Source: Psychrobacillus sp044762745 (GTDB lineage Bacteria > Bacillota > Bacilli > Bacillales_A > Planococcaceae). From it: DNA of 64,000 bases. The stretch covers positions 1-64,000 of the forward strand of contig NZ_JBIWEX010000002.1 in NCBI RefSeq assembly GCF_044762745.1, written 5' to 3'. Position 1 is the first letter of the stretch; every line of letters starts with the position of its first letter. Position numbers and translations under genes: made by a program. The notes under the pieces are model-generated. The model did not search any database, was not told the DNA's origin, and saw only the letters and a program-made list of their open reading frames with translations. This document shows, one piece after another, positions 54,493 to 62,121 of the stretch.

Positions 54493-55402
54493 CATTTTCT
54501 CCGACAATTTTCACTTCAAGTTCAAGTTCCACGTCAAAGTTTTTCTTTACTTCTGATTTTACCATTTCGATCGTGCTAATATAATCGGTTGCAGTTGCAT
54601 TGTTTTTATTGACTATAAATCCTGCATGCTTCGTTGATACTTCCGCTCCACCATAGCCTTTTCCTTGCAGACCGCTGTCTTGAATAAGTTTTCCAGCAAA
54701 ATAACCAGGTGGACGTTTAAACACACTTCCTGCTGAAGGATATTCGAGAGGTTGTTTGGATTCCCGCTGGAACGTCAAGTCTGCAATTTTTGCATCGATC
54801 TCTTCCTGTATACCCGGTGCCAATTCAAATTCAGCAGATAATACATAATATCCTTTTTTCGTAATGATACTTCTACGGTAGCCAAGTTCTAGTTCTTCTT
54901 TTGATAGAACAAGTTTTTCACCACTTGGCGTGAGGACGGTCGATTGGACGATTACATCTTGAATCTCCCCACCATATGCACCGGCATTCATTGCCATCGC
55001 ACCACCGATTGACCCAGGGATACCACAGGCGAACTCTAATCCGGTTAGTGTCTCCCTTGCAACCGCTCTTGAAACATCGATAATGTCTGCTCCACTTTCT
55101 GCGATTACTCTGTTTCCGTTTATCGTGATTTTGTTCAGTTTTTCCAAACGAAGTACAATACCACGAACCCCACCATCTCGAACGACCATGTTAGAACCGT
55201 TACCTAGTAGCAATAAGGGAATATTGTTTTTATACGCATATTGAACTGTATACGCTGCTTCGTCCTCCGTGTCAGGTGTCACAAATATATCTGCAACGCC
55301 ACCCATTCGTGTCATCGTATGCAAGTTCAATGCTTCATCTATTTTTACGTTCTTCGGATCTAGATGTTTAATTAAATCTTGAAACCATTGTTGTTTAGCC
55401 AA
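54482..55402 (-). CDS. murB: UDP-N-acetylenolpyruvoylglucosamine reductase
   Basis: The 306-residue FAD enzyme has LLGNGSNMVVRDGGVRG and GLEFACGIPGSIGGAMAMNAG in the FAD domain. In the C-terminal domain it has QPLEYPSAGSVFKRPPGYFAGKLI with the catalytic serine (type II MurB). It makes UDP-MurNAc. The TTG start with AAAGGA fits. It is separate from the other mur genes of the window. Confidence 0.96.
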   Translation of the reverse strand: MAKQQWFQDLIKHLDPKNVKIDEALNLHTMTRMGGVADIFVTPDTEDEAAYTVQYAYKNNIPLLLLGNGSNMVVRDGGVRGIVLRLEKLNKITINGNRVIAESGADIIDVSRAVARETLTGLEFACGIPGSIGGAMAMNAGAYGGEIQDVIVQSTVLTPSGEKLVLSKEELELGYRRSIITKKGYYVLSAEFELAPGIQEEIDAKIADLTFQRESKQPLEYPSAGSVFKRPPGYFAGKLIQDSGLQGKGYGGAEVSTKHAGFIVNKNNATATDYISTIEMVKSEVKKNFDVELELEVKIVGENADL

Positions 55403-55481
55403 AAATAGCCAATCCTTTCTTCATTAACCTAATACCTTTCCATAGTATGCGTGCTTGCACCTAATTTTTCAAGCAAAACTG

Positions 55482-55796
55482 TTAGAACCATTCTTTAGAC
55501 CAAGATTCAATTCCATCCACTACATCTTTTAGGGCATAACCTTTGTCGGTTAAATTATATTCTACACGTACAGGAACTTCCGAGAAGACAGTTCTTTCTA
55601 CTAAGCCCTCTTTTTCGAGTTCTTTTAGACGCTCTGAAAGCAATCGACCACTTATAGGAAGAGACGACTCGATTTCATTAAACCGTTTCGCTCCATCAAT
55701 TAACTGAAAAATAATTAACGCAGTCCATCTTTTTCCGAGCAACTCCATTGCCTTCGCTAAACGTGGACATAATAACGTTTCTTTCATCTGATTCAC
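55482..55796 (-). CDS. HxlR-family regulator (YodB/CatR-like)
   Basis: The 104-residue winged-helix protein has a single conserved N-terminal cysteine (LLCPRLAKAMELLGKRWTALI). This matches the redox-sensing cysteine of YodB and CatR, which respond to diamide and quinones in B. subtilis. The wing segment SERLKELEKEGLVERTVFSE is typical. GAGGTG lies before the ATG. It is divergent from yceI. Confidence 0.9.
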   Translation of the reverse strand: MNQMKETLLCPRLAKAMELLGKRWTALIIFQLIDGAKRFNEIESSLPISGRLLSERLKELEKEGLVERTVFSEVPVRVEYNLTDKGYALKDVVDGIESWSKEWF

Positions 55797-55854
55797 CTCT
55801 ATTACTACGTATTATACGCCTATATTATTTTTTTGTAAAATAACAGTAATTTAA

Positions 55855-55867
55855 TTACTTGACGTAA
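55855..55867. promoter_or_regulatory. Candidate HxlR-regulator site 1
   Basis: TTAC-TTGAC-GTAA, followed by GTT, is one of two similar inverted motifs in the divergent region. Its role as an operator is inference. Confidence 0.45.
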
Positions 55868-55890
55868 GTTTAGTATTAATCTAAAGTTAG

Positions 55891-55903
55891 TTACATAAAG
55901 TAA
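55891..55903. promoter_or_regulatory. Candidate HxlR-regulator site 2
   Basis: TTAC-ATAAA-GTAA, followed by GTT, repeats site 1 with 36-bp spacing. Confidence 0.45.
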
Positions 55904-55978
55904 GTTATGGTTTATTCAGTTAACGAAATGGGTAAATAAAACTGTTTAGGTAATTAATTTATTTCGAAATAAAACATC

Positions 55979-56007
55979 TTGATTTCAAAATTAATATGTT
56001 TTATACT
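55979..56007 (+). promoter_or_regulatory. Promoter of yceI
   Basis: TTGATT (55979-55984) and TATACT (56002-56007) have a 17-bp spacer, followed by the AGGAGG of yceI. Confidence 0.8.
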
Positions 56008-56044
56008 AAAAATATCAAAAAACATTCTTAGGAGGAAATAAAAA

Positions 56045-56572
56045 ATGACAAAATTTAATCTTGACGCTGCACACTCTAGTATCGATTTTTCTGTAAAACA
56101 CATGATGGTTTCAAAAGTAAAAGGTTCTTTCACTAACTTCACTGCTGATTTAGATGGTAATGCAGAAGATTTGAATGGTGCAGCAATTAGTTTTGACATC
56201 GATGTTAAATCAATTACTACAAACAACGAAGATCGTGATAACCATTTACGTTCTGCTGATTTCTTTGATACAGAAACTTACCCAAATATCAAATTCGTTG
56301 CAACAGACATCAAAAAAACAGATGATGGTGAATACGATGTAACTGGCGATATGACGATTAAAGACGTTACTAAACCAGTAACTTTTGAAGTAGAATATGG
56401 CGGAAAAGGAACGAACCCATGGGGTCAAGAAGTTGTAGCATTCTCTGCTGAAACTAAAATTAACCGTAAAGAATTTGGTCTAGTATGGAACCAAGCCCTT
56501 GAAACTGGTGGCGTACTTGTTGGAGAAGATATCAAAATTTCTGTAGAACTTGAATTAAACCCAGCTCAATAA
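56045..56572 (+). CDS. YceI family protein
   Basis: The 175-residue YceI-like lipocalin-type barrel (FNLDAAHSSIDFSVKHMMVS, DFFDTETYPNIKF, NRKEFGLVWNQALETGG) binds polyisoprenoid lipids in structurally known members. There is no signal peptide, so it is probably cytoplasmic here. A strong AGGAGG RBS and a consensus promoter suggest high expression. It is divergent from a redox-type HxlR regulator. Confidence 0.92.
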   Translation: MTKFNLDAAHSSIDFSVKHMMVSKVKGSFTNFTADLDGNAEDLNGAAISFDIDVKSITTNNEDRDNHLRSADFFDTETYPNIKFVATDIKKTDDGEYDVTGDMTIKDVTKPVTFEVEYGGKGTNPWGQEVVAFSAETKINRKEFGLVWNQALETGGVLVGEDIKISVELELNPAQ

Positions 56573-56586
56573 TGAATATTCACTTA

Positions 56587-56618
56587 AAGCTACTCTGGTT
56601 ATTCAGAGTAGCTTTTTT
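56587..56618 (+). terminator. Terminator of yceI
   Basis: AAGCTACTCTG/CAGAGTAGCTT stem followed by TTTTTT. Confidence 0.9.
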
Positions 56619-56764
56619 GCATTTCAGGAAAGTATCCAACTCTTTCCAAGCAAGAAATCACTTACATTCTAATATTAAAATCTAACTTTTCTGAAATATA
56701 CTATATACTTCGTAAACGTGATATTATGTTGACTATTCTATATTGTCAGAAAGGAATTACTATT

Positions 56765-57952
56765 ATGTCTCAAATGCTTGCTCTAGTTATCGTTATCGCG
56801 ATTTTATTCATAGGAGATCTTGTTTCTACTCGTACGAAGGCTTGGATTCCTTCTGTGTTCGTTTCCGCCGTTCTTTTCCTTATCGGGTATTGGACATTTT
56901 TCCCACAAGATATTGTACCAATCGCTGGGGTTCCACCAGTTGTTGCTACAATGATGATTTACTTACTCATCACGAACATGGGTACTTTACTTTCTATTCA
57001 GCAATTAAAAGAACAATGGAAAACCATTTTAATTTCCCTCGCAGGAATTTTAGGTATTATTGCAGCACTATTTGGAATAGGCACATTTCTATTTGGTGTT
57101 GAAACAGTCATTGTTGCTATACCACCTCTAGTTGGAGGAATTGTATCTGCTTTAATCATGTCAGAGGGCGCTGCAAACGCAGGTTTAACTACTCTTTCAG
57201 TTTTCGCCATTGTTATTTATGTGATGCAAGGGTTTGCTGGTTATCCATTAACATCCATTGCACTTAAAAAAGAAGGGAAAGTGCTTCTTGAAAAGTTCCG
57301 CAAAGGCGAGTTAGCTTCAACAGAACAAACGTCCACTTCTTCTACTGAATCGGAAGATGAGCTGAAAATGTTCCGTAAGCTACCTAAACAATATAATACG
57401 GATTATTTTAAATTTTTCCGTTTAGCGCTTGTCGGCTTTCTTGCTTATCTTGTCTCTACATTATTAGCACCAATTGTGGACGTAAGTCCGTATGTACTTT
57501 GTTTGTTATTTGGTATTATTGCAAAAAGTGTTGGTTTTTTGGAGCGTCATGTATTACAAAAAGCAAATGGGTTTGGTTTATGTGTAATGGTACTAATGCT
57601 GTTCGTATTTGATGGGCTAAAAACCGCTACACCATCTATGATTGTTGATATTCTTTATCCACTAATCGGAACAATCGTAATAGGGGTTATCGGGATGTAC
57701 ATCTTCTCCTTCATTATGGGAAAAGTGCTAAAGGTAAGCAAAAATATGGCGTTCGCTATTTCTTTAACTGCATTATATGGCTTCCCAGCAGATTATATTA
57801 TTACGAACGAAGTGATTAACTCTTTAACACAAAATGAAAAAGAACGAAAGGCACTGACTGATCATATGCTTGCACCGATGCTTGTAGGCGGATTTATAAG
57901 CGTAACAATCGTATCGGTTATTCTTGCAGGTATATTCGTAGGATTCTTATAA
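56765..57952 (+). CDS. Multi-pass membrane protein, transporter-like
   Basis: The 395-residue protein has about ten membrane segments arranged as two halves around a charged cytoplasmic loop (about 180-225, rich in Ser/Thr/Glu). Each half has a glycine-rich re-entrant-like stretch (PPLVGGIVSALIMSEGAANAG; ALYGFPADYIITNEVINS). I would call it a transporter by layout only. The M20 hydrolase gene starts 28 nt later, so import or export of an acylated amino acid or peptide is plausible. AAAGGA supports the ATG at 56765. Confidence 0.8.
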   Translation: MSQMLALVIVIAILFIGDLVSTRTKAWIPSVFVSAVLFLIGYWTFFPQDIVPIAGVPPVVATMMIYLLITNMGTLLSIQQLKEQWKTILISLAGILGIIAALFGIGTFLFGVETVIVAIPPLVGGIVSALIMSEGAANAGLTTLSVFAIVIYVMQGFAGYPLTSIALKKEGKVLLEKFRKGELASTEQTSTSSTESEDELKMFRKLPKQYNTDYFKFFRLALVGFLAYLVSTLLAPIVDVSPYVLCLLFGIIAKSVGFLERHVLQKANGFGLCVMVLMLFVFDGLKTATPSMIVDILYPLIGTIVIGVIGMYIFSFIMGKVLKVSKNMAFAISLTALYGFPADYIITNEVINSLTQNEKERKALTDHMLAPMLVGGFISVTIVSVILAGIFVGFL

Positions 57953-57979
57953 TAAAACAACTAATGGGGGTAATAAAAC

Positions 57980-59155
57980 ATGATAAATCAAAAAATAAAG
58001 CAATCTATTAATAATAATAGTGAAGAGCTTACTGCCTTACGTCGCCAGCTGCATAGTGAGCCTGAGTTATCATTTGAGGAATTCAAAACAACTGCGTTTA
58101 TCTGTGAGTATCTAGACAGTCTTGGTATTCCTTACCGTCAAACGGAGCCTACTGGAGTAATCGCTGAAATTCAAGCAGTTCCAGGTGGAAAAACAGTTGC
58201 ACTACGAGCTGATATGGACGCACTTCCGATTCAACAACTGAACAAACATGTACCATATGCTTCTAAATTTGAAGGAAAAATGCATGCTTGTGGACATGAT
58301 GCACATACTTCTATGTTGTTAATAGCAGCGAAGGCTTTGAACGATGTAAAAGATCAGCTTCCAGGAAATGTACGTTTCTTGTTCCAACCAGCGGAAGAAG
58401 CAGCACGAGGAGCAAAAGCAATCGTTGCTCAAGGTGCGATGGACGGTGTAGACAACGTGTTTGGTATTCATATTTGGTCTCAAATGCCAACAAATAAAGT
58501 AGCCTGCTCACCCGGTCCGTCATTTGCTGCTGCAGACATTATCAAAGTGAGATTCAAAGGTAAAGGTGGACATGCTGCGATGCCAGAAGCTTGTATCGAC
58601 GCAGCAATCGTTGCTTCCTCCTTTGTTATGAATGTGCAAACGGTTGTTTCTAGAACGATTGACCCGCAAAGTCCTGCTGTTCTTACTATCGGAAAAATGA
58701 TTGTCGGAACAAGATTTAATGTAATCGCTGAAAATGCTGAAATCGAAGGAACAGTTCGTACATTCCATCCGGAAACGCGCGACCATATTGAGAAAAGCAT
58801 TACGCAGTATGCAGAAAGTGTTGCTGCCGTTTATGGTGCTACTGCTGAAGTGGAATATATTCGCGGTACAGATACGGTAGTGAATGAAGAAGAGAGCGCA
58901 AAACTCGTGCAACAAATTACTTCGGAAGCATTTGGATCTGATGCGGTGTACGATGAAAAACCAACCATGGGTGCGGAAGACTTCTCTGCTTACTTAACGA
59001 AAGCACCAGGTAGCTTTGCCCTAGTAGGAAGTGGAAATCCTGAAAAAGATACCGAATGGGCACATCACCACGGGAACTTCGATATCGACGAAGATGCACT
59101 TGTTACTGGAGCAGAATTGTACGCGCAGTATGCTTGGGCGTATTTGAATAAATAA
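57980..59155 (+). CDS. M20 family amidohydrolase (N-acyl-amino-acid hydrolase type)
   Basis: The 391-residue metallohydrolase has the M20D motifs: RADMDALPIQ, HACGHDAHTSMLL (metal ligand Cys/His), PAEEAARGA, FKGKGGHAAMPE in the dimerisation domain and MGAEDFSAYL near the end. Members remove acyl groups from amino acids, hippurate or auxin conjugates. GGGGGT precedes the ATG. It forms a two-gene operon with the upstream membrane protein and ends at a terminator. Confidence 0.93.
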   Translation: MINQKIKQSINNNSEELTALRRQLHSEPELSFEEFKTTAFICEYLDSLGIPYRQTEPTGVIAEIQAVPGGKTVALRADMDALPIQQLNKHVPYASKFEGKMHACGHDAHTSMLLIAAKALNDVKDQLPGNVRFLFQPAEEAARGAKAIVAQGAMDGVDNVFGIHIWSQMPTNKVACSPGPSFAAADIIKVRFKGKGGHAAMPEACIDAAIVASSFVMNVQTVVSRTIDPQSPAVLTIGKMIVGTRFNVIAENAEIEGTVRTFHPETRDHIEKSITQYAESVAAVYGATAEVEYIRGTDTVVNEEESAKLVQQITSEAFGSDAVYDEKPTMGAEDFSAYLTKAPGSFALVGSGNPEKDTEWAHHHGNFDIDEDALVTGAELYAQYAWAYLNK

Positions 59156-59162
59156 ATCGAGA

Positions 59163-59201
59163 CTGTTAGCTACTCCGAAATTGTTCGGGGTAGCTTTTTT
59201 A
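59163..59201 (+). terminator. Terminator of the M20 operon
   Basis: AGCTACTCCGAA/TTCGGGGTAGCT stem with a 4-nt loop followed by TTTTTT. Confidence 0.9.
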
Positions 59202-59207
59202 GTGCTT

Positions 59208-59290
59208 TTACAACTAAAGCGGCATTTTTTACAACTAATCTTTCAATAATTACAACTAAATGCTCCGGGATTACAACTAAAATTTTTGGA
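59208..59290 (+). repeat. 21-bp-period array, motif TTACAACTAA
   Basis: TTACAACTAA recurs at 59208, 59229, 59250 and 59271 with exactly 21-bp period and unrelated filler between. It lies between a terminator and a small gene. No ORF is evident. Confidence 0.85.
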
Positions 59291-59373
59291 AGACTAGAAT
59301 AATCATTTAATTCCGAAACTATTTCTTTCTTTTTTCGTATATACTTAAGAAAATGTCTTTGGAGGGATAATTT

Positions 59374-59670
59374 ATGGAAGATTTGTTCGCACTAGGGATT
59401 GGCCTAGTGGCTATCGTAATGATTTTTTCTATACCACTTACCGCAATTTGGACAACTCATTTACGAAAAACGCAAAAGTTTAAAGCACAAATTGTAAAAG
59501 ATGAAATTGAACTAGAAAAGCTGAAGTATAACAACTTTTTAATCGAAACGGAGAAAATGCGGCTAGACCTGCAACAAAAACAAGCAGACCTACTAGAGAC
59601 AACTGCAGATCCAATTATATTAGATTTACAAAAACGTGCACCAGCAGAAACTAAAACTTCATCTTTCTAA
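59374..59670 (+). CDS. Small membrane-anchored coiled-coil protein
   Basis: The 98-residue protein has an N-terminal membrane helix (LGIGLVAIVMIFSIPLTAIW). A highly charged helix (about 30-75, IVKDEIELEKLKYNNFLIE) is likely to form a coiled coil. The layout resembles PspB-type proteins, without enough similarity to name it. GGAGGG precedes the ATG; a terminator follows. Confidence 0.8.
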   Translation: MEDLFALGIGLVAIVMIFSIPLTAIWTTHLRKTQKFKAQIVKDEIELEKLKYNNFLIETEKMRLDLQQKQADLLETTADPIILDLQKRAPAETKTSSF

Positions 59671-59671
59671 A

Positions 59672-59708
59672 ACAATCGTGCAGAGGTCGCTCCGCACGAT
59701 TGTTTTTT
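59672..59708 (+). terminator. Terminator of the coiled-coil protein gene
   Basis: AACAATCGTGC/GCACGATTGTT stem followed by TTTTAA. Confidence 0.9.
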
Positions 59709-59873
59709 AAAGAGACGCTGAGTTATTAAATTCAGCTCGTAGCAGCTGCATTATTCGAATCCATTGCAAAAATAATTGTTTCCAAATGCTAATAAACGAA
59801 CGGTATTCCGTGAATGTATTATGTCATAACCTGGTACCCTTCAACGATTACTAATATACGAGGAGTGTATAAA

Positions 59874-60152
59874 ATGAATAAATATTTTTTGTCTTTTGCA
59901 GTTATCTTTTTCGGGATTAGCATTCTTTTTAGTGCCTATATCTTATCACAGGCATTAAAAGAAATAGCTTATAACCAACAGCCTGATAATACAACAATTA
60001 ATGAAGACACTAGTGAATGGGAAATGATAGTAGTGAATGAAAATAATATTATACTATTCAATCGCTATACCGGAGATTATTGGACAAAATCAATTAACCG
60101 CAATGAGGGAAATACTGAATGGGAAAAGGGCCTTTTACCATTCAATTTTTAA
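59874..60152 (+). CDS. Small membrane-anchored protein of unknown function
   Basis: The 92-residue protein has an N-terminal membrane helix (FLSFAVIFFGISILFSAYIL). An outward domain follows with WEMIVVNENNIILFNRYTGDYW, a pattern seen in small beta proteins that display a current variable in a TGxYW repeat. The ATG at 59874 follows GAGGAGTG; the frame from 59814 has no RBS. Function is unknown. Confidence 0.78.
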   Translation: MNKYFLSFAVIFFGISILFSAYILSQALKEIAYNQQPDNTTINEDTSEWEMIVVNENNIILFNRYTGDYWTKSINRNEGNTEWEKGLLPFNF

Positions 60153-60272
60153 TAAAAAAACAAAAAGTAATTAGACCCAACTTTTTCAATCCCCTGTATG
60201 ACATGCAAAACCGGAGATTACTTCTGCCCGCAATCTTGTTTAAAATATAGTCCTCACATAATATAAGCAGCA

Positions 60273-60309
60273 GTACTCTACGTTCTTTGGAGTACTGCCT
60301 ACTTTTTTT
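60273..60309 (+). terminator. Terminator between the small protein gene and the ABC operon
   Basis: GCAGTACTC/GAGTACTGC stem followed by CTACTTTTTTT on the plus strand. Confidence 0.75.
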
Positions 60310-60312
60310 CAT

Positions 60313-62121
60313 CTAAATATTAAACTGGCTTTCATATAGCTCCGCGTAAAAACCTTTTTGCTGCAACAATTCTTCATGTGTGCCTGATTCGATCAGTTCC
60401 CCTTGATTAATAACTAATATTCGGTCAGCATTTTCGATTGTTTTTAATCGGTGCGCAATGACGAAGCTCGTTCTACCTTCCGATAATCGATTCAACCCTT
60501 GTTGGATTTCGATTTCGGTTCTTGTATCGATGCTTGATGTTGCTTCATCTAGAATCAATATATCGGAATCGGCTAATATCGCTCGAGCAATTGCTAGTAG
60601 TTGGCGCTGTCCTTGACTTAGACTAGATCCGCCTGAAGTAATAAGCGTTTCATAGCGATCTGGCAAATGCTTAATGAACCTATGTGCGGAAGCCATTTTG
60701 GCAGCGGCAATGACTTCTTCGTCCGTTGCTTCTAGACGACCGTAGCGGATATTTTCCATGATTGTTCCGGAAAATAAGAATGTGTCTTGAAGTACTATTC
60801 CTATCTTTTCACGCAGTTTACTAATCTGATAGTCTTTAATATTTCGTCCATCGATTTTAATTTCCCCGGAATCGATATTATAAAACCGCATTAATAAATT
60901 GATAATAGTTGTTTTGCCTGAACCAGTTGGTCCTACTAATGCAATTTTCTCTCCTGCTTTTGCTTGGAAGCTAATGTTTTTTAAGATTGGCTTGCTGTCT
61001 TCATATGAAAAGTTTACATCGGAAAACGTGACATCTCCTTTGAAGAAGTCGACTTCAACCGCATTCTCTTTATCCGTTAGATCTGGTGTTTCGTCCATAA
61101 TCTCAAATACTCGTTCTGCTCCTGCAATGGCAGACTGAAATGTGTTTAATAGACTCGATAGTTGGTTAATCGGACGGAAAAATTGGCGAGAATAGGTAAC
61201 GAATGCGGCAATAATCCCGACTGTTGCCATCTCTTGTACCGTCATAAGAGCACCAACCCCTATAATAAGCACAAGTCCTAAGTTATTTATGAAGTTATTA
61301 ATCGGCCCTAAAAAGCCGGATACGGTATCAGCTGCCATCGCAGAATGTCTTAGTCTTTCATTCACCTCGGAAAACTTCGTGAACGTTTTTTCTTCTCGTC
61401 CGAAAATAGTAATGACTTCATTTCCGGAAATGGCTTCTTCGATAAAACCATTCAGTTCACCTAAATCACGCTGCCTTTTGATAAAGTTACTACTGCTATA
61501 TTTAATAATCTTTTTCGTTGTAAAAACAATTAATGGAATGACTAATAAGGATATAATAGCAAGCACCCAATTCAGTAAAAACATCGCTATCGTAACACCA
61601 GATACCATTAAAATAGATGAAATAATTTGAATCACACTTTGACTCAGAGCATTATTCAAGCTTTCAATATCATTCGTCACGCGACTCATCAAATCTCCAT
61701 GTGTTCGTTTATCAAAAAAGCGCAAAGACAATGTCTGAAACTTATTAAACAAATCCTGACGTAAAATCCGAATCGTCTTCAGCGACACTCGCACCATCAA
61801 AAACGTTTGTAGCCAAGTAAATATGGATGCAGCTATATACACAATAGCTAGTAACAGTAAAAATCGAAGTGTGCCATTCATATCTTTCGGAATAATATAT
61901 TGATCAATAATCACACCAATCATATAAGGGACGAGTAAGTTCAAAAGAGTAGAAATGATGACAAAAATAACGGATGTAATCATCGCTATTTTTTGCTTTT
62001 CCATGTACCTCCATATCCGCTTCAGCGTACCTTTTCTATCCTTTGCTTTTTCCACTGGCCCACTAAACCCTCTTGGTCCACGTGCTCGCCCAATCGCATT
62101 TGAAGTAGAAGCTTTATTCAT
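60313..62121 (-). CDS. Heterodimeric ABC exporter, subunit 2 (YfiC/EfrB-like)
   Basis: The 602-residue half-transporter has six membrane helices (about 40-340) and an ATPase domain. It has Walker A GPTGSGKTT, an altered signature SLSQGQRQ, Walker B with catalytic Glu (ILILDEATSSID) and H-loop IAHRL. The ATG at 62121 follows GGAGGT by 8 nt and overlaps the partner's stop by 8 nt. Pairing with subunit 1 makes one canonical and one degenerate nucleotide site, as in multidrug exporters of this type. Confidence 0.92.
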   Translation of the reverse strand: MNKASTSNAIGRARGPRGFSGPVEKAKDRKGTLKRIWRYMEKQKIAMITSVIFVIISTLLNLLVPYMIGVIIDQYIIPKDMNGTLRFLLLLAIVYIAASIFTWLQTFLMVRVSLKTIRILRQDLFNKFQTLSLRFFDKRTHGDLMSRVTNDIESLNNALSQSVIQIISSILMVSGVTIAMFLLNWVLAIISLLVIPLIVFTTKKIIKYSSSNFIKRQRDLGELNGFIEEAISGNEVITIFGREEKTFTKFSEVNERLRHSAMAADTVSGFLGPINNFINNLGLVLIIGVGALMTVQEMATVGIIAAFVTYSRQFFRPINQLSSLLNTFQSAIAGAERVFEIMDETPDLTDKENAVEVDFFKGDVTFSDVNFSYEDSKPILKNISFQAKAGEKIALVGPTGSGKTTIINLLMRFYNIDSGEIKIDGRNIKDYQISKLREKIGIVLQDTFLFSGTIMENIRYGRLEATDEEVIAAAKMASAHRFIKHLPDRYETLITSGGSSLSQGQRQLLAIARAILADSDILILDEATSSIDTRTEIEIQQGLNRLSEGRTSFVIAHRLKTIENADRILVINQGELIESGTHEELLQQKGFYAELYESQFNI

